DNA of 64,000 bases from Limnomonas spitsbergensis (taxonomy: Eukaryota; Chlorophyta; Chlorophyceae; Chlamydomonadales): NCBI GenBank assembly GCA_037349105.1, contig JAYJMM010000039.1, forward strand, positions 1,116,001 to 1,180,000. Direction: 5' to 3'. How positions within the stretch are numbered: the stretch's first letter is position 1; the number at the start of each line of letters is the position of its first letter. This document shows, piece by piece, positions 44,948 through 55,771 of this stretch. The translations under genes were made by a program, and so were the position numbers. The notes under the pieces are model-generated. The model worked only from the letters and a program-made list of their open reading frames with translations, was not told the origin of the DNA and made no database searches.

Positions 44948-45018
44948 GTGTCCACTGGGAGTCGAACCCAGGCCACTCGCTTGGAAGGCGAGAATCATAA
45001 CCGTTTGACTATGGACAC
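44948..45018 (-). tRNA. tRNA-Gly (anticodon UCC)
   Basis: On the minus strand 71 nt fold as a standard cloverleaf: acceptor GTGTCCA paired with TGGACAC; D stem GTCA/TGAT; anticodon stem CTCGC/GCGAG with loop CTTCCAA (anticodon TCC); T stem CTGGG/CCCAG with loop TTCGACT. No intron is needed. CCA is not encoded, as usual in eukaryotes. Box A and box B are internal, and a T-run is not obvious directly downstream. Confidence 0.93.
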
Positions 45019-45779
45019 GTCTTGCACATGTCGGAGCAACAAAGATTATATTAAATTAATTTCTTGTCTTTCCGAAAATCAACGGGCTGAAAAATGAAAA
45101 TGAAAAAAGTTTGTTTCGATCTAGCAGTAGGGACAACGGCTACTCAGCCCACCGCTGGTATGAAATGAAAAACGCTGAATTCCCGCATTTTCCCTCTGCG
45201 ATCTTCTCGACCCCACCGGTACTTTGTCCATTCCTCAGTTATTTGCCTGACCTCCATGTTGTGACAAGCTGGAAGTCCGACATCCGAGTTTTCAGATTTA
45301 TAGGGTGGGATAACAGTTGCCCTGGGGCCGGCCTCCTGGTTGTAATGCACAAATCAAAATACTGGAAGTCTAAAACAAATCAAGCGTTGTCACCACTTGT
45401 TTCCTTGTACCTCAGTGCCAAGATCATTGCAACCTCCTCGGGATGATCAGCTGGCTGACTTTTTGCCTATGGCATGTGTTCCCTCTGTTTTGGCAGAAAG
45501 TACCGCCATTCTTCCATTCATCGGTGTATAGGGAGTTGGTGAGCATGTAGCCTTGTGGATCAACCTGTCGCTTGAGGAGACATGGGAATAATGGGCTAGC
45601 TTTTAGCGATCTATCTGAGCTCTGATTTTTCAGATGTAACAGTCTCAAGGATGAGGGCTTTCTCACGGCCGACCTCATTTAACGAAAATCAACACTTAAA
45701 TGACGATACCGTACACCACTTGGCCCTGCTTATTTTAAGCTCGGCAACGTCGGCAAACACAACTTTAGCTAGGAAAGTC
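45019..45779. other. Spacer between tRNA-Gly and a LINE copy
   Basis: No supported exon, RNA or repeat was recognised. Confidence 0.4.
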
Positions 45780-47262
45780 AAGAGAGAAGGCACAGGAGGA
45801 AAGAAAGGACAGCAATTTAAGCATCCAAACAACAAGAACTACAACAAAAAGGTCAGGCAAACCCTGTCCCCTGCCCTTGAAGAGACTAGCCTTCAAAAAC
45901 TCGACTACAAGTTCCACAAAAGCCACTAAGCCATGGCCTCCCACTCCTATCTGCGGGCTATCATAGTTCCTATCTCGTAGGGAGGAAAAAGAAAAGGAAC
46001 TACCGTAAATAACCGGATAGGGTTCGCGCAACCCGGATTTAGATATTTTAGCAAATCGTCCGTGCAGCAAAATAAGCTGTGTGTCCGCGCTGCGCATTTA
46101 CCGCGCAACAGCCATTTTGAGCAAACAATTCTATTAATAGGCGCGCAGTCCTTAAGATCTTAATAATAAAGGTCCGCGTAGCTACAAAAAAACAACTTCG
46201 CGCAGAGCAAATAGCCACTACGTACTATTACTACTTTCAACAAAATACTGAAGAAACAGTGCATGGTGTTGAACATACAACATCTGCTTTCCTCTTCGGA
46301 AGCTGTGACGAGTATAAACAGAAGTTTGACATTTGGTACAAGCCCTGGTACAAGTAAGTACCGGGTAGTCCGCACACCCCCCTCCAAATAGTTTTTTGGC
46401 CTGTGACTGCCAAGTTCGCGCAACGGGATTCTTTGAATTATTTATACCGCGCATGCTGTTCTCGCACCCCCAAAAATAATTAATTAAACGCAGAGTGAAA
46501 CCGGTTCTACGGTAAAGGCGGAGCACAAGAGGAGCGCAAAGGACAAAGACCCCCCCCCTCCCCGAAACGGAAAGGCGGTCCGAAGGTGTAATTGCCCCTG
46601 AAAGCAAGAAAGAAGCAAAAAGGGAAAGAGCTAGGCGCTAGGAGGAACACAAAGATAACAAACGAGCCTTCATCAAATTATGCCAGAGCCAGAGCCTCCC
46701 AGCCACCCATGTCTACCCTGGCACAACTGCTGAAAATCCGTGGCGCCCTCCGGGCTGGGGGGCCTGCCCAATCTCTCGCCCCCAGCCTCTCCTTCACGCT
46801 AGGGCACTGAAGGACACATGCAGCGCATCCTCCACATTCTGGACGTGTCCCTCAGCCCAGCACCGTTGGCAGTAGCGTGTGTTGCGTGTGTCACGCTACT
46901 GATCGCTGTGCCGTCCTCTATTATCAGCTGTGGTGATGACCGCTCCGAGTCGCAGCCTTAAGTTAGTGCTCACACGAGCGCACGCCCTTTGGCTAGTGCA
47001 GCTCCTGGCGCGCGCCAGCAAGGCGCCGGCTGTAGGCTGAAACCAGGCCTGGTAGGCGGCCGCATGCCTGCGTTCAGTGTCGGGGTCCTTAGCTAGCGTC
47101 TCCCTGGCAGATGACTTCCACGCCCGCTCATAGGCAGCGTCCACTAGCGCTAGGACCTTAGAGACGGGGAGAAGTTGTACGTGCAGCCTATCGCAGATGC
47201 TGGAGGAAGCTGGACTGCATTCTGCTCTTGAGGCAATGCCAGGGCCTGAGGTGATCAGTGGC
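45780..47262 (-). mobile_element. LINE copy on the minus strand, interrupted by a TIR element
   Basis: Read on the minus strand from 47262, the sequence starts with GGGCCACTGATCACCTCAGG and GGCATTGCCTCAAGAGCAGA, matching the plus-strand copy at 15190-15240. It continues with WFQPTAGALLARARSCTSQR-like coding and the C-terminal and tail parts down to about 45780. It is split by the element at 46001-46514. Internal deletions and stops show it is dead. Confidence 0.75.
46001..46514. mobile_element. 514-bp TIR element, TACCGTA-ended, nested in the LINE
   Basis: The left end is TACCGTAAATAACCGG and the right end, reverse-complemented, is TACCGTAGAACCGG, so TIRs match with a two-base gap. Just inside, GGTTCGCGCAACCCGG on the left and AAGTTCGCGCAACGGG near 46412 form a direct pair. 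No coding capacity. It interrupts LINE sequence on both sides. Confidence 0.6.
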
Positions 47263-47329
47263 CCTAATATTAGCGACTACGGTCCCTCAGCCGGGCACTG
47301 GGCTCCCTCAGCCGGCCCTACAAAAAGAG

Positions 47330-47560
47330 GGTCAAAGTTTTCCTTAAGGAAACCCTGCACTAGACAGGATTTCCCTAGGGTTTTCCTGTCGTTGGGAAAC
47401 CTATGGATTTCCCTATGGGGTTTCCTCGGGGTTTCCCTTAGTTTTCCCAATGTAGATTTCCCTCGATTTCCCTGTTTGGATTTCCCTACGCTTTTCGTTG
47501 GGTTTCCCTATGTTTTCCCATGCCGATTTCCCTGAGGTTTCCCTAACATTTCCCAGTGTC
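47330..47560 (+). repeat. GGTTTCCCTA-rich low-complexity repeat, copy 1
   Basis: It begins CCTACAAAAAGAGGGTCAAA and then holds about fifteen TTTCCC words at 10-20 bp spacing. The same leader and the same words occur inverted at 59085-59345. Confidence 0.8.
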
Positions 47561-47617
47561 GCTCAAAAGCTAGGAACAACAAGCCATGGGCACATTTGCT
47601 GGGTGATGATGCTGTAG

Positions 47618-47792
47618 TACCGTAGACGTGCTTTGCCTTCGCGGCTTAATAAATACTTTAACAATTAACTCATAGGCGCATCTGCGGCTTATCACGCGAT
47701 ATGAAACAATTGCTGGTGCGCGCGTCACACCTTGTCCACCAGTCACGCCGCCGTACACCTGCACATGCAATATCCGCACCGCGATTACGGTA
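47618..47792. mobile_element. Possible third TACCGTAGAC-family TIR element
   Basis: The left end is TACCGTAGACGTGCTTTGCC, the family consensus. The right end reads TTACGGTA but matches the left for only about eight bases, so either this copy is eroded or the right end lies elsewhere. Confidence 0.45.
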
Positions 47793-47849
47793 GGTTGCAC
47801 GGCGCAAACTCGATTTTACGTCGTTAGTACCTTACGGTAACCTTTCATG

Positions 47850-49445
47850 TACCGTACATTACCAGTGCAAGCTGCAGGCAGGTGAATCACCGGTGCAGCT
47901 TTACCAGCTACGGTACAGCAGCTGCTGTACCTGCAGCCCAACCAGGAGCCTGCATGGTGCCCACAGCATGATACCGGTACCTGCAGCATTGATTTACTGC
48001 TGCTACCCAAGTCCATAGTCAGGTGCGTGCTGCAAGGGCATGCCGAAGACCCGTCCTTGTGTGATCCCAATCAGTGCATGTGCAATAATACCGGTGCAGT
48101 TGTTACTGGTACTCATGCATGCCCAACCAGGAGATTGCACGGTACCCACATACCGTAATGAGGTCAGTAGCATTGAGCTGACGCTGCGGCACATATCCAT
48201 ACTCAACTGCGCGTAGTGGGGGCAACCGGAGGTAGTAGGCCGGTTCATTCGTGGTCCCCATGCATGAGCGCAAGTGCAACACCGTTGCAGTTGTGAGGTA
48301 CCGTACATGCGCAACCAGGAACATGCATGATACCCACATTATGATATCAGTAGCATTGACCTGTCGCAGCAGCTCGGGTTCATTCTTAAATGCGCGCCCG
48401 GCAACCGGCCATAGGCTGGTCTGGGTGTGGTCCCAATCAGTGCAAGTGCAGCACCGCTGCAACTGTTAGCCTTGCGCCCAACCAGTGGATTGCATGATAA
48501 CCACATAATGATATCAGTAGCATTGAGCTATCGCGGCAGCTCGGGTTCGTTCTCAAATGCGCGCTGCGGCGGCAACCGGCCGTAGGCTGGTCTGGGTGTG
48601 GTCCCAATCAGTGCAAGTGCAGCAGCGCTGCATCTGTTAGCCTTGCGCCCAACCAGTGGATTGCATGATAACCACATAATGATATCAGTAGCATTGAGCT
48701 ATCGCGGCAGCTCGGGTTCGTTCTCAAATGCGCGCTGCGGCGGCAACCGGCCGTAGGCTGGTCTGGGTGTGGTCCCAATCAGTGCAAGTGCAGCACCCCT
48801 GCAACTGTTAGCCTTGCGCCCAACCAGTGGATTGCATGATAACCACATAATGATATCAGTAGCATTGAGCTATCGCGGCAGCTCGGGTTCGTTCTCAAAT
48901 GCGCGTTGCGGCGGCAACCGGCCGTAGGCTGGTCTGGGTGTGGTCCCTATCTGTTCAAGTGCAGCACTGCTGCAACTGTGAGCCTTGCGCCCAACCAGTG
49001 GATTGCATGATAACCACATAATGATATCAGTAGCATTGACCTGTCGCAGCAGCTCGGGTTCGTTCTCAAATGCGTGTTGCGGCGGCAACCGGCCGTAGGC
49101 TGCTGGTCTGGGTGTGGTCCCAATCTGTGCAAGTGCAGCACCGCTGCAACTGTTAGCCTTGCGCCCAACCAGTGGATTGAATGATACCCACATAATGATA
49201 TCAGTGGCATTGAGCTATCGCGGCAGGTCGGGTTAAGTCTTATATGTGCGCTCGGCAACCGGCTGTAGGCTGGTCTGGGTGTGGTCCCAATCAGTGCAAA
49301 TGCAGCACCGCTGCAACTGTGAGCCTTGCGCCCAACCAGTGGATTGCATGATACCCACATAATGATATCAGTAGCATTGAGCTGTCGCGGCAGCTCGGGT
49401 TCATTCTTAAATGCGCGTTGCGATGGCAACCGGCCGTAGGCTGGT
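47850..49445 (-). repeat. 171-bp tandem array, about nine copies
   Basis: The word ACCAGTGG recurs at 48481, 48652, 48823 and 48994 (exactly 171 apart), then at 49168 and 49335. More diverged ACCAGG units lie at 48314, 48125 and 47939. As 171 is 57 codons, minus-strand frames stay open over several units (for example ATDIIMWVSCNPLVGRKAHS repeated). The central copies are most alike and the left ones most diverged. No sign of a real gene was found. Confidence 0.93.
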
Positions 49446-49464
49446 CTATAGCATGTGTGTCTCA

Positions 49465-50030
49465 CTGCCCACCAATGCTGCTACCTGTCACACAGGTGCT
49501 AGCGCTAGTTGATGAAACATACGAGCGGGCGTTGCTAGATGCAGCTGGCAGAGGGGACCCCAGACATCCTGCTACTGAACACAGGTTTGCGGCTGCCTCT
49601 CGCACATGGTTTCAGCATACGGCACGAACTTAAGGCTGAGGCTTGGCTGACCCTAGAGGATGGCGCAGCGGTCAGCAGCGTGACAGACGTGCTGCCAGCG
49701 AGGTTGGGCTAGGGGAGAGGGCGAGCATGTGGGGGACGCTTTGCATGCATGCTTTCAATGCTCCAGCGCGCAGCATCAGCTGAGGGGGCGGGGATGGGCA
49801 GGTCCTCCGAACGATGCTAGTGACTTCTTCGAGTTGTTTTTTGTTGAGGCGTAGACGTTTTCATACGCTGGACCTTCTTAAGTATTTCCTTACAGCCTTT
49901 TGTTTGTCCCTTCACTTTATTTCCCACTTTTCCTTTTTTTTGTCCCCTTGTGTTTGTTTCGCTCCCTGTAGTTAAGCGCCCCCGCGCCCGAGCTTTTTTG
50001 AGCAGGGCCCAGAGTTGTAACATCATTTGA
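49465..50030 (+). mobile_element. LINE 3'-end copy at the edge of the 171-bp array
   Basis: It starts with CTACCTGTCACACAGGTGCT and matches the C-terminal part of the copy at 15540-16240, including GATGCAGCTGGCAGAGGGGA, the tail, and the 3' signature (GCGCCCCCGCGCCCGAGC, then GAGCAGGGCCCAGAG) near 49975. It replaces the right edge of the tandem array, so it inserted there or the array ended there. Confidence 0.8.
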
Positions 50031-50109
50031 CGTCTGCCTCAGACTTCTGCTCATTGTTATCTGATGTCTGCTACCTCCTTCAGCTACAGCTCATCAGGGC
50101 ACTGTTACC

Positions 50110-50980
50110 GGCATCTCAGAAACACCAGTCAACTACCGGCGGTACATCATTGAGAAGGCCAGGGATTTCATGGGAGGCCTGAGTGGATCTGCGCTTTGGC
50201 CTGGATTGCATACCGGTATCCGCTGTCAGTTAATTCACTTACTTTTTGTTCATGCTTGTAAGGCTACCGGCCTGAGTAGATCTGCGGCATGGCCTAGGGT
50301 ACCTGGCTGTAAGGCTGGTTGTTATCGAAAAAATTAAGAAACCCTTGCCTTGAAGCTGAAAAGCCGCTAGATTGGATTGCACATCAGCTGTCAGTTGATT
50401 CACTTTCTGTTTATGGCATGCTGGTCAGGCTACCGGCCTGAGTGGATCTGCGGTATGGCCTAGGGCATCTTGCTTTAAGACTAGTTGTCATTGAATACAT
50501 TAAGAAACAGTGGCCGGAAAGCTGCTTGGTTGTTTTGCACATCCGCTTTCAGTTGATTCACTTTCTGTTCATCACATGCGTGTCAGGCTACTGGCCTGAG
50601 TGGATATGCGGTATGGCTTAGGGCATCTGGCTGTAAGACAAGTTGTCATCGAATAAGTTAAGAAACCCTGGCCGGAAAGCTGCTTGATTGTTTTGCACAC
50701 TCTCTCTCAGTCGTTTCTCTTTCTGTTTAGGCTTGTCATGCTACCGACCTTAGTAGATCTGCGGTATGGCCTAGGGCATCTGGCTGTAAGACTAGTTGTC
50801 ATTGAATACATTAAGAAACCGTGGCTGGAAAGCTGCTTGGTTGTTTTGCACATCCGCTTTCAGTTGATTCACTTTCTGTTCATCGCATGCGTGTCAGCAG
50901 GCTACTGGCCTGAGTGGATCTGCGGTATGTTGTAGGGCATGTGGCTGTAAGACAGGTTGTGCATTGTGGAATTTGGAAGC
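50110..50980 (+). repeat. Tandem repeat of about 155 bp, five to six diverged copies
   Basis: The words GATCTGCGGTATGGCCTAGG and GGCATCTGGCTGTAAGAC recur at about 50286, 50449, 50604, 50757 and 50918 (spacing 150-163 bp), with TCAGTTGATTCACTTTCTGT between them. It lies immediately left of the tnp2-like transposase gene and could be its subterminal region. Confidence 0.85.
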
Positions 50981-51227
50981 TATGGCCATTATAGATACAA
51001 TGTATCTTAAAAGTTCAGCCACTCACACAACAACACACATCAACAAAATAAAGAGCAGTGTGTGTCTGCTTCCTGGCCAAACGCGAGTCTTTGAAACCCA
51101 AAGGGCAACACAGTGGATTTTTTTTGCAGGTTTGTAACAACTAAATTAAGGAGCCAACAGCCCGGACAACCCAGTTGTGACTGCAGTCATCACAATGTTA
51201 ACAAGTTATAATGTCACCTTTGCTTGC

Positions 51228-54200
51228 TTAGTCGTCACCGCTCTCTCCCCTGTCCTCTTCACTATCCCCGCTCTCAGGCCCCCCCTCATGAGTGTTGGCG
51301 GCGTACGCGTCCTCCTCACTTTCCCCGCTCTCGGTCCCATCACCTCCGCCCTCCTCGCTCCCTCCCCAGTCGTCCATGTCTTCGTCCTCCCCGTCCCCCT
51401 CCGCCTCCTCTACACCCTCCATGCCCTCTGCCTCATCGCTAGCATACTCTACTACAGGGACACTAGGGCTAGACAGCTGCTGTTGGGTTGTCCATCTCTC
51501 CTTTGCTGGCGGCCCCTCGATCCCCAGGGCTTTCAGCACCCCCCACTGCCGAGCCAACACTGCCAGCTCGTCTGGCCGGGACGGAATTGAGTCGGTCCAG
51601 CAGAGCCACGGCACCACGCCGACAGCTGGCCACATGTTGCCGTTGTTGACGCTGGGCGGGCGGGCCTCCACGATAGGTGTCCGGAAGAGCGGGTCAAAAG
51701 CCGCAGCCCCTGAAGCCGTCTGGTGCCACGTCACCTGCGTGCATATAGCGCACGTAATTTGGGTCGCATTTGAACTATCTGAAGATGCCTTTGCCTCACT
51801 TACCCCCTTTCTTCCTTTTAACCGCAAACCCTACAAAGGGTCTGAACCCAAAAACCTAAAAAACGCAAATAACATCGGACATATATCAAACTCCTGGAAC
51901 CCCAAACATGGAGCTGAACAGACAGCTGGCATTTCTATTGTTTTGTCAGCAAATGGACAGCCTTCGGAATGCCCCTCTAGGCTGCAGCTGCGAAAGCCCC
52001 AAAGCCTCCCCCAACCGAAAAACTGAAGAGTAGCTGACCCCTGAAATATATAGTACCCATGCTACCTCTGCCTCTCGAGAGCCCCCCCAAGACCTGCTGA
52101 ACTAACCTCCAAGATGAGGTTATCACCGTGTGCGACCCCGGCAAGGCTGCTGTGTGTGATGATGCGCTCCACCTTGGCAAACCACATCGCTGAAGCTTCA
52201 TTCTGCAGCAGCCAATTGGGCCTGGCGAGGAACCAACTCCCAACCTTCAGCTTCAGGTCACCAATCCAGCAAGCCCGATAGGAAAGGGCGCTTGCCGCCA
52301 TCCTCACAGCCAGGTTGGCGTCTGACGCGGCCGCTGCATTGTTCGCCGGGCCTTGCTGCTGCCCGGCGATGCGCTGCCTCAGCCACATTGCAAATCGCAC
52401 GATGTACGTGACCCTAAAGGTCACCGTACGGAACATGACGGAGCCCCCGCCGCGAGCCGTCACAATAACTCCAGGCCGCTCATGCACCGGCCGCGCTCCC
52501 ACCTCACCCAGGAACACAAGCCATAGCTCCCGGTGCCTTTGCAGCGCAGAGTCTTGATCCTTGTCGCCCATAGATCGCTGGAGGTACATGGCATGAAGCT
52601 GCGATTGTTGTTCCTCGGTCAAGGCGAATGCTTTCCCACGTCCCACTGGCCAGCTGCCAGCTGGTGTCGCCGCGGCAGCGCTGTCAAGCACTGCCTCCTC
52701 CGGCACTCGACCTGTCGGGGCGGCCAGGGTGGCCTGAAAGACAGAGGCCAGCCGCAGCCCACAGGAAAGGGTGGCCCGCTGTGCCACCTCGAAGTCAGAG
52801 CATGCCCGGACTATTGTTGCTGCTGGGTGGGCGCGGTTCCGAGCGTACACCTTGACCTTCCCCCAGGTGCTCTCTGCCTGAAACATTGACGTCCTAAAGA
52901 GTGGGCCTACAAAGGGATGGTGGGTGAGGAGTGAGCATGGGTCAGTGAAGTGAGCGTGGGTTGACGGGTGAGGGGGGGTGAAGGAGCAAAGGGGGGAAGG
53001 GGGGAGGGGGCGTTGTGGGGGGGGACAGGAAGTTGCGGCGGACGATGGGTTTTAGGTGGTTGAGGGGATTGAGGGGGGGAGCTCGTTGCGTGGGTTCACG
53101 GGATGGCTACGGTTGCACATCGCTGTTTGTTAAGACGCAAATTCTACAATTGAATACTAAAACAAGTGCGGAGGTTGTATATCTCATGACACAGCTCATC
53201 ATGCTGAAGACTACACCGCCGGTACGAGCTCCGAAATGGCCTACGCACCCCAGGTTGGCAGCACATCGAAGACGAGGTGGATGAGGTTGTGCATCTTGAT
53301 GTCAGCCTCAGACGCAGGTAGGTGGAGCTCAGCCGATACTCCGGAACCAACACTTGATGCAGCCACAAGTAGATGGCGTGCCCCCACACATCATAAAAGC
53401 CTGCAGGCCTCTGAGGTCCGACAGAAACAGCAGAAGTTTCACATACAGGACCTCAGCGGGAGGGGGGGAGAGATGAGAGCTAGCGTCATAGATGGTGAAG
53501 CCAACTTGGTCAAGTGAGTCCAGCTCGTCCACCACCACGTTCATGATAGAGTCATATGGGTCGCGTTTGAGGCCTTCCTCCTTAATGGCGCTGCCCATGT
53601 CAAACCCGAGGAAGTGACAGCCGAGCCCCACCCGGTAGCGATTGTGCGGGGCGACGTTAAGATTGATGAGGAGGAGTGGGCATGCGCTGCTCTTAGCGTC
53701 GTCGTCAAAGACCTGGAACGGGTCCGTCACTAGCATGAGCATTGGGCACCGCTGGTCTCGGATGAAGCGTGGGTCGGTGTTGACAAGCTCTGCAATGCCC
53801 GTACCGTCATAGACATCCTGCATCACATTGAAGTATGTGTCTAAGCATTCTACTTGGGTCTCCGGCCTGAGCCTGGTCATGCTAGGAGGGGCGGGCAACG
53901 ACATTGTGGGGGGCGGGGGTGCATGGCAGGGAGAAGTGGGCAAACAGGCAAACTTACTCTCATTATGCCGTCAGATGACATGCGGCTGCGCCATGACCCC
54001 ATCTCCTCAGCCAGGTCTCTAATCTGGAAAGAACGTTGGAGCCAGCTCCTAGCAGGACAGTAGACGAAACGGCTGCACAACGCACCCCTGTCCATACCAG
54101 GGGAAATAAGGGTTACGCGATGGGTATACTGATGGATGTCACATCAGAACATAAGATGTCACTCTATGCAACTCCATTTAGCCCCATGCAGGTCCATACC

Positions 54201-55292
54201 CCACCATGCAGCTCCATGCAGCTCCACGACCGTACATTCAGAGCTCTATACAGCCCCATGCAGCTCCAGGACCCTCCATGCAGCACCATGCAGCTCTATG
54301 CAAGTCCATGCACCTCACCTTTCACGGGTGCACTTGGAGCATGTCTTCGCTGTTTTTGAGGCCGCACGGTACAGCTGCCCACAGGGGCACTGGGTGTAGG
54401 AGACCTCCTCGTCCCACGCGCAGAAGCCTGGACAGAAAGAAAGATGAACGCCAATTAATTTGCAGCGAGGATAGCAGCCGATACAGCTGCAGCAGCAGCT
54501 GGTGCAGGGCAGGCTGGCAATGCTCAGCACCATGGGGATTGGGGACACTGAAGACTGGCAGGGTACACATGCATATGTTAGGCTTTGCATGCATTTGAAG
54601 TCAGCATCGTTTAGCTTCGGCAATGATATCAGCAAAATTCAACAAGCATGGTTTCTCACCCGACTCCTGCAACATTGTCAACATTGCCGTAAAGCTTTTG
54701 GGGAGAGCAGCAGCGAGCTTGGGGCGCCCTACACGGACATAGCCCTCTGCCCGGCTAAGAAGGAGCTCGGCCACCGTTTCGTGGCTCATCTTCCCCGAGC
54801 CAGCCTTGATGAGGAGAGTTTCAACAAGGTCAGTGAGCACCAGACGCAGCAAGTCGCCCTTGCATGGCGTCACAGCCCGCCGCGTAAATCGAGGCCGTAA
54901 CTTGCCGCCGTCGAACCCGGGCTGACGCTCTTTGAGAGCATGAAGCAACTCGTCAGAGCCTGAAAGAAAAAGGCAAATTTGAGGTCCTGACCATGGTCAT
55001 GCCAGCATGCGAGAGCCTGCCAATCCAAGATGAGCATCCAGCTCATCCATGCATTTGCATGCAGATGCTCAATGGGCTGCAATGCATGGGCTGAGATGCC
55101 AGCAAAAGTGCACAAGCAAGGTGATACAAGTGTACATACCAGGGTCATCAAATTGACAGGGATTTGTATCGGCGTCTTCGTGTAGAGCAGTTGCTGCATC
55201 AGCCGCGTCCTCGTCTTCAGTGTCCCCGTGCTGAGCATTGCCAGCCTGCCCTGCACCAGCTGCTGCTGCAGCTGTATCGGCTGCTATCCTCG
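51228..55292 (-). pseudogene. tnp2-like (Transposase_21, EnSpm/CACTA-type) transposase, decayed
   Basis: Cut-and-paste DNA transposase. Phase-consistent minus-strand exons: 55292-55140, 54959-54660, 54427-54319, 54048-53958, 53817-53332, then 52877-52107 and 51734-51228 (TAA). Motifs in order: VETLLIKAGSGKMSHETVAE, a zinc module (YTQCPCGQLYRAASKTAKTC then SKC), SWLQRSFQIRDLAEEMGSWR with MRDVYDG across a junction, CPMLMLVTDPFQVFDDDA (first catalytic acid region), LLLFLSDLRGLQAFMMCGGT, CGCIKCW, and KMHNLIHLVFDVLPTWG. The C-terminal exons give ESTWGKVKVYARNRAHPA, MWFAKVERIITHSSLAGVAH and an acidic tail. Damage: a one-base frame change near 53340, a stop after PTWGA, and loss of the segment normally between PTWG and the ESTWGK exon, where only pyrimidine-rich sequence remains. 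N-terminal exons before 55292 are not resolved. Confidence 0.85.
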
Positions 55293-55771
55293 CTGCAAAG
55301 TAGGGACAAGTGGTCGGTCGCTGGCCGTCAGGAGGGAGCAGAAGGCCTGAATGCGTGCCTAAATAATTAGTACCTGGATGCTTTCCAACAGGATGAAAGA
55401 AGTTGGTTCCGGGAGAGTTCTGTCCTACAGATTGGCAATGCTTCCATGCAGTTTTCCTTGATGTCAAAGGAATTGATGCCGTCGGTTCCATCATCCCGAA
55501 GGAACGACAACAAGAACGACAACCACACCACACTAGCAACATAATGCATTCAGAGAGAACCGATATTCACAACCAAGAAAGGCAGATAAGCCTGAGCGTG
55601 GCTTGTGGAAACAGCAATATAGCAGCCTCATCCAAACAATTCAATCAAGTTTTCATACATATCCACACCTGCTGCTCACGCAGCCACCATCTGCTGCTCT
55701 TTCTTTCCATACGCACCTTCCTAATTGTTTGTTATCAAAGCCCGCCTATTCTGACGAACAGTTTTGAGAGG

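Noticed and set aside
48103..49465. Minus-strand frames with repeated CNPLVGRKAHS-like peptides
   Set aside because: They follow from a repeat length divisible by three and switch frame between units; no start, domain or splice pattern supports a gene.
51177..52026. Plus-strand frames over the transposase C-terminus
   Set aside because: They mirror the acidic minus-strand tail and have no motifs of their own.
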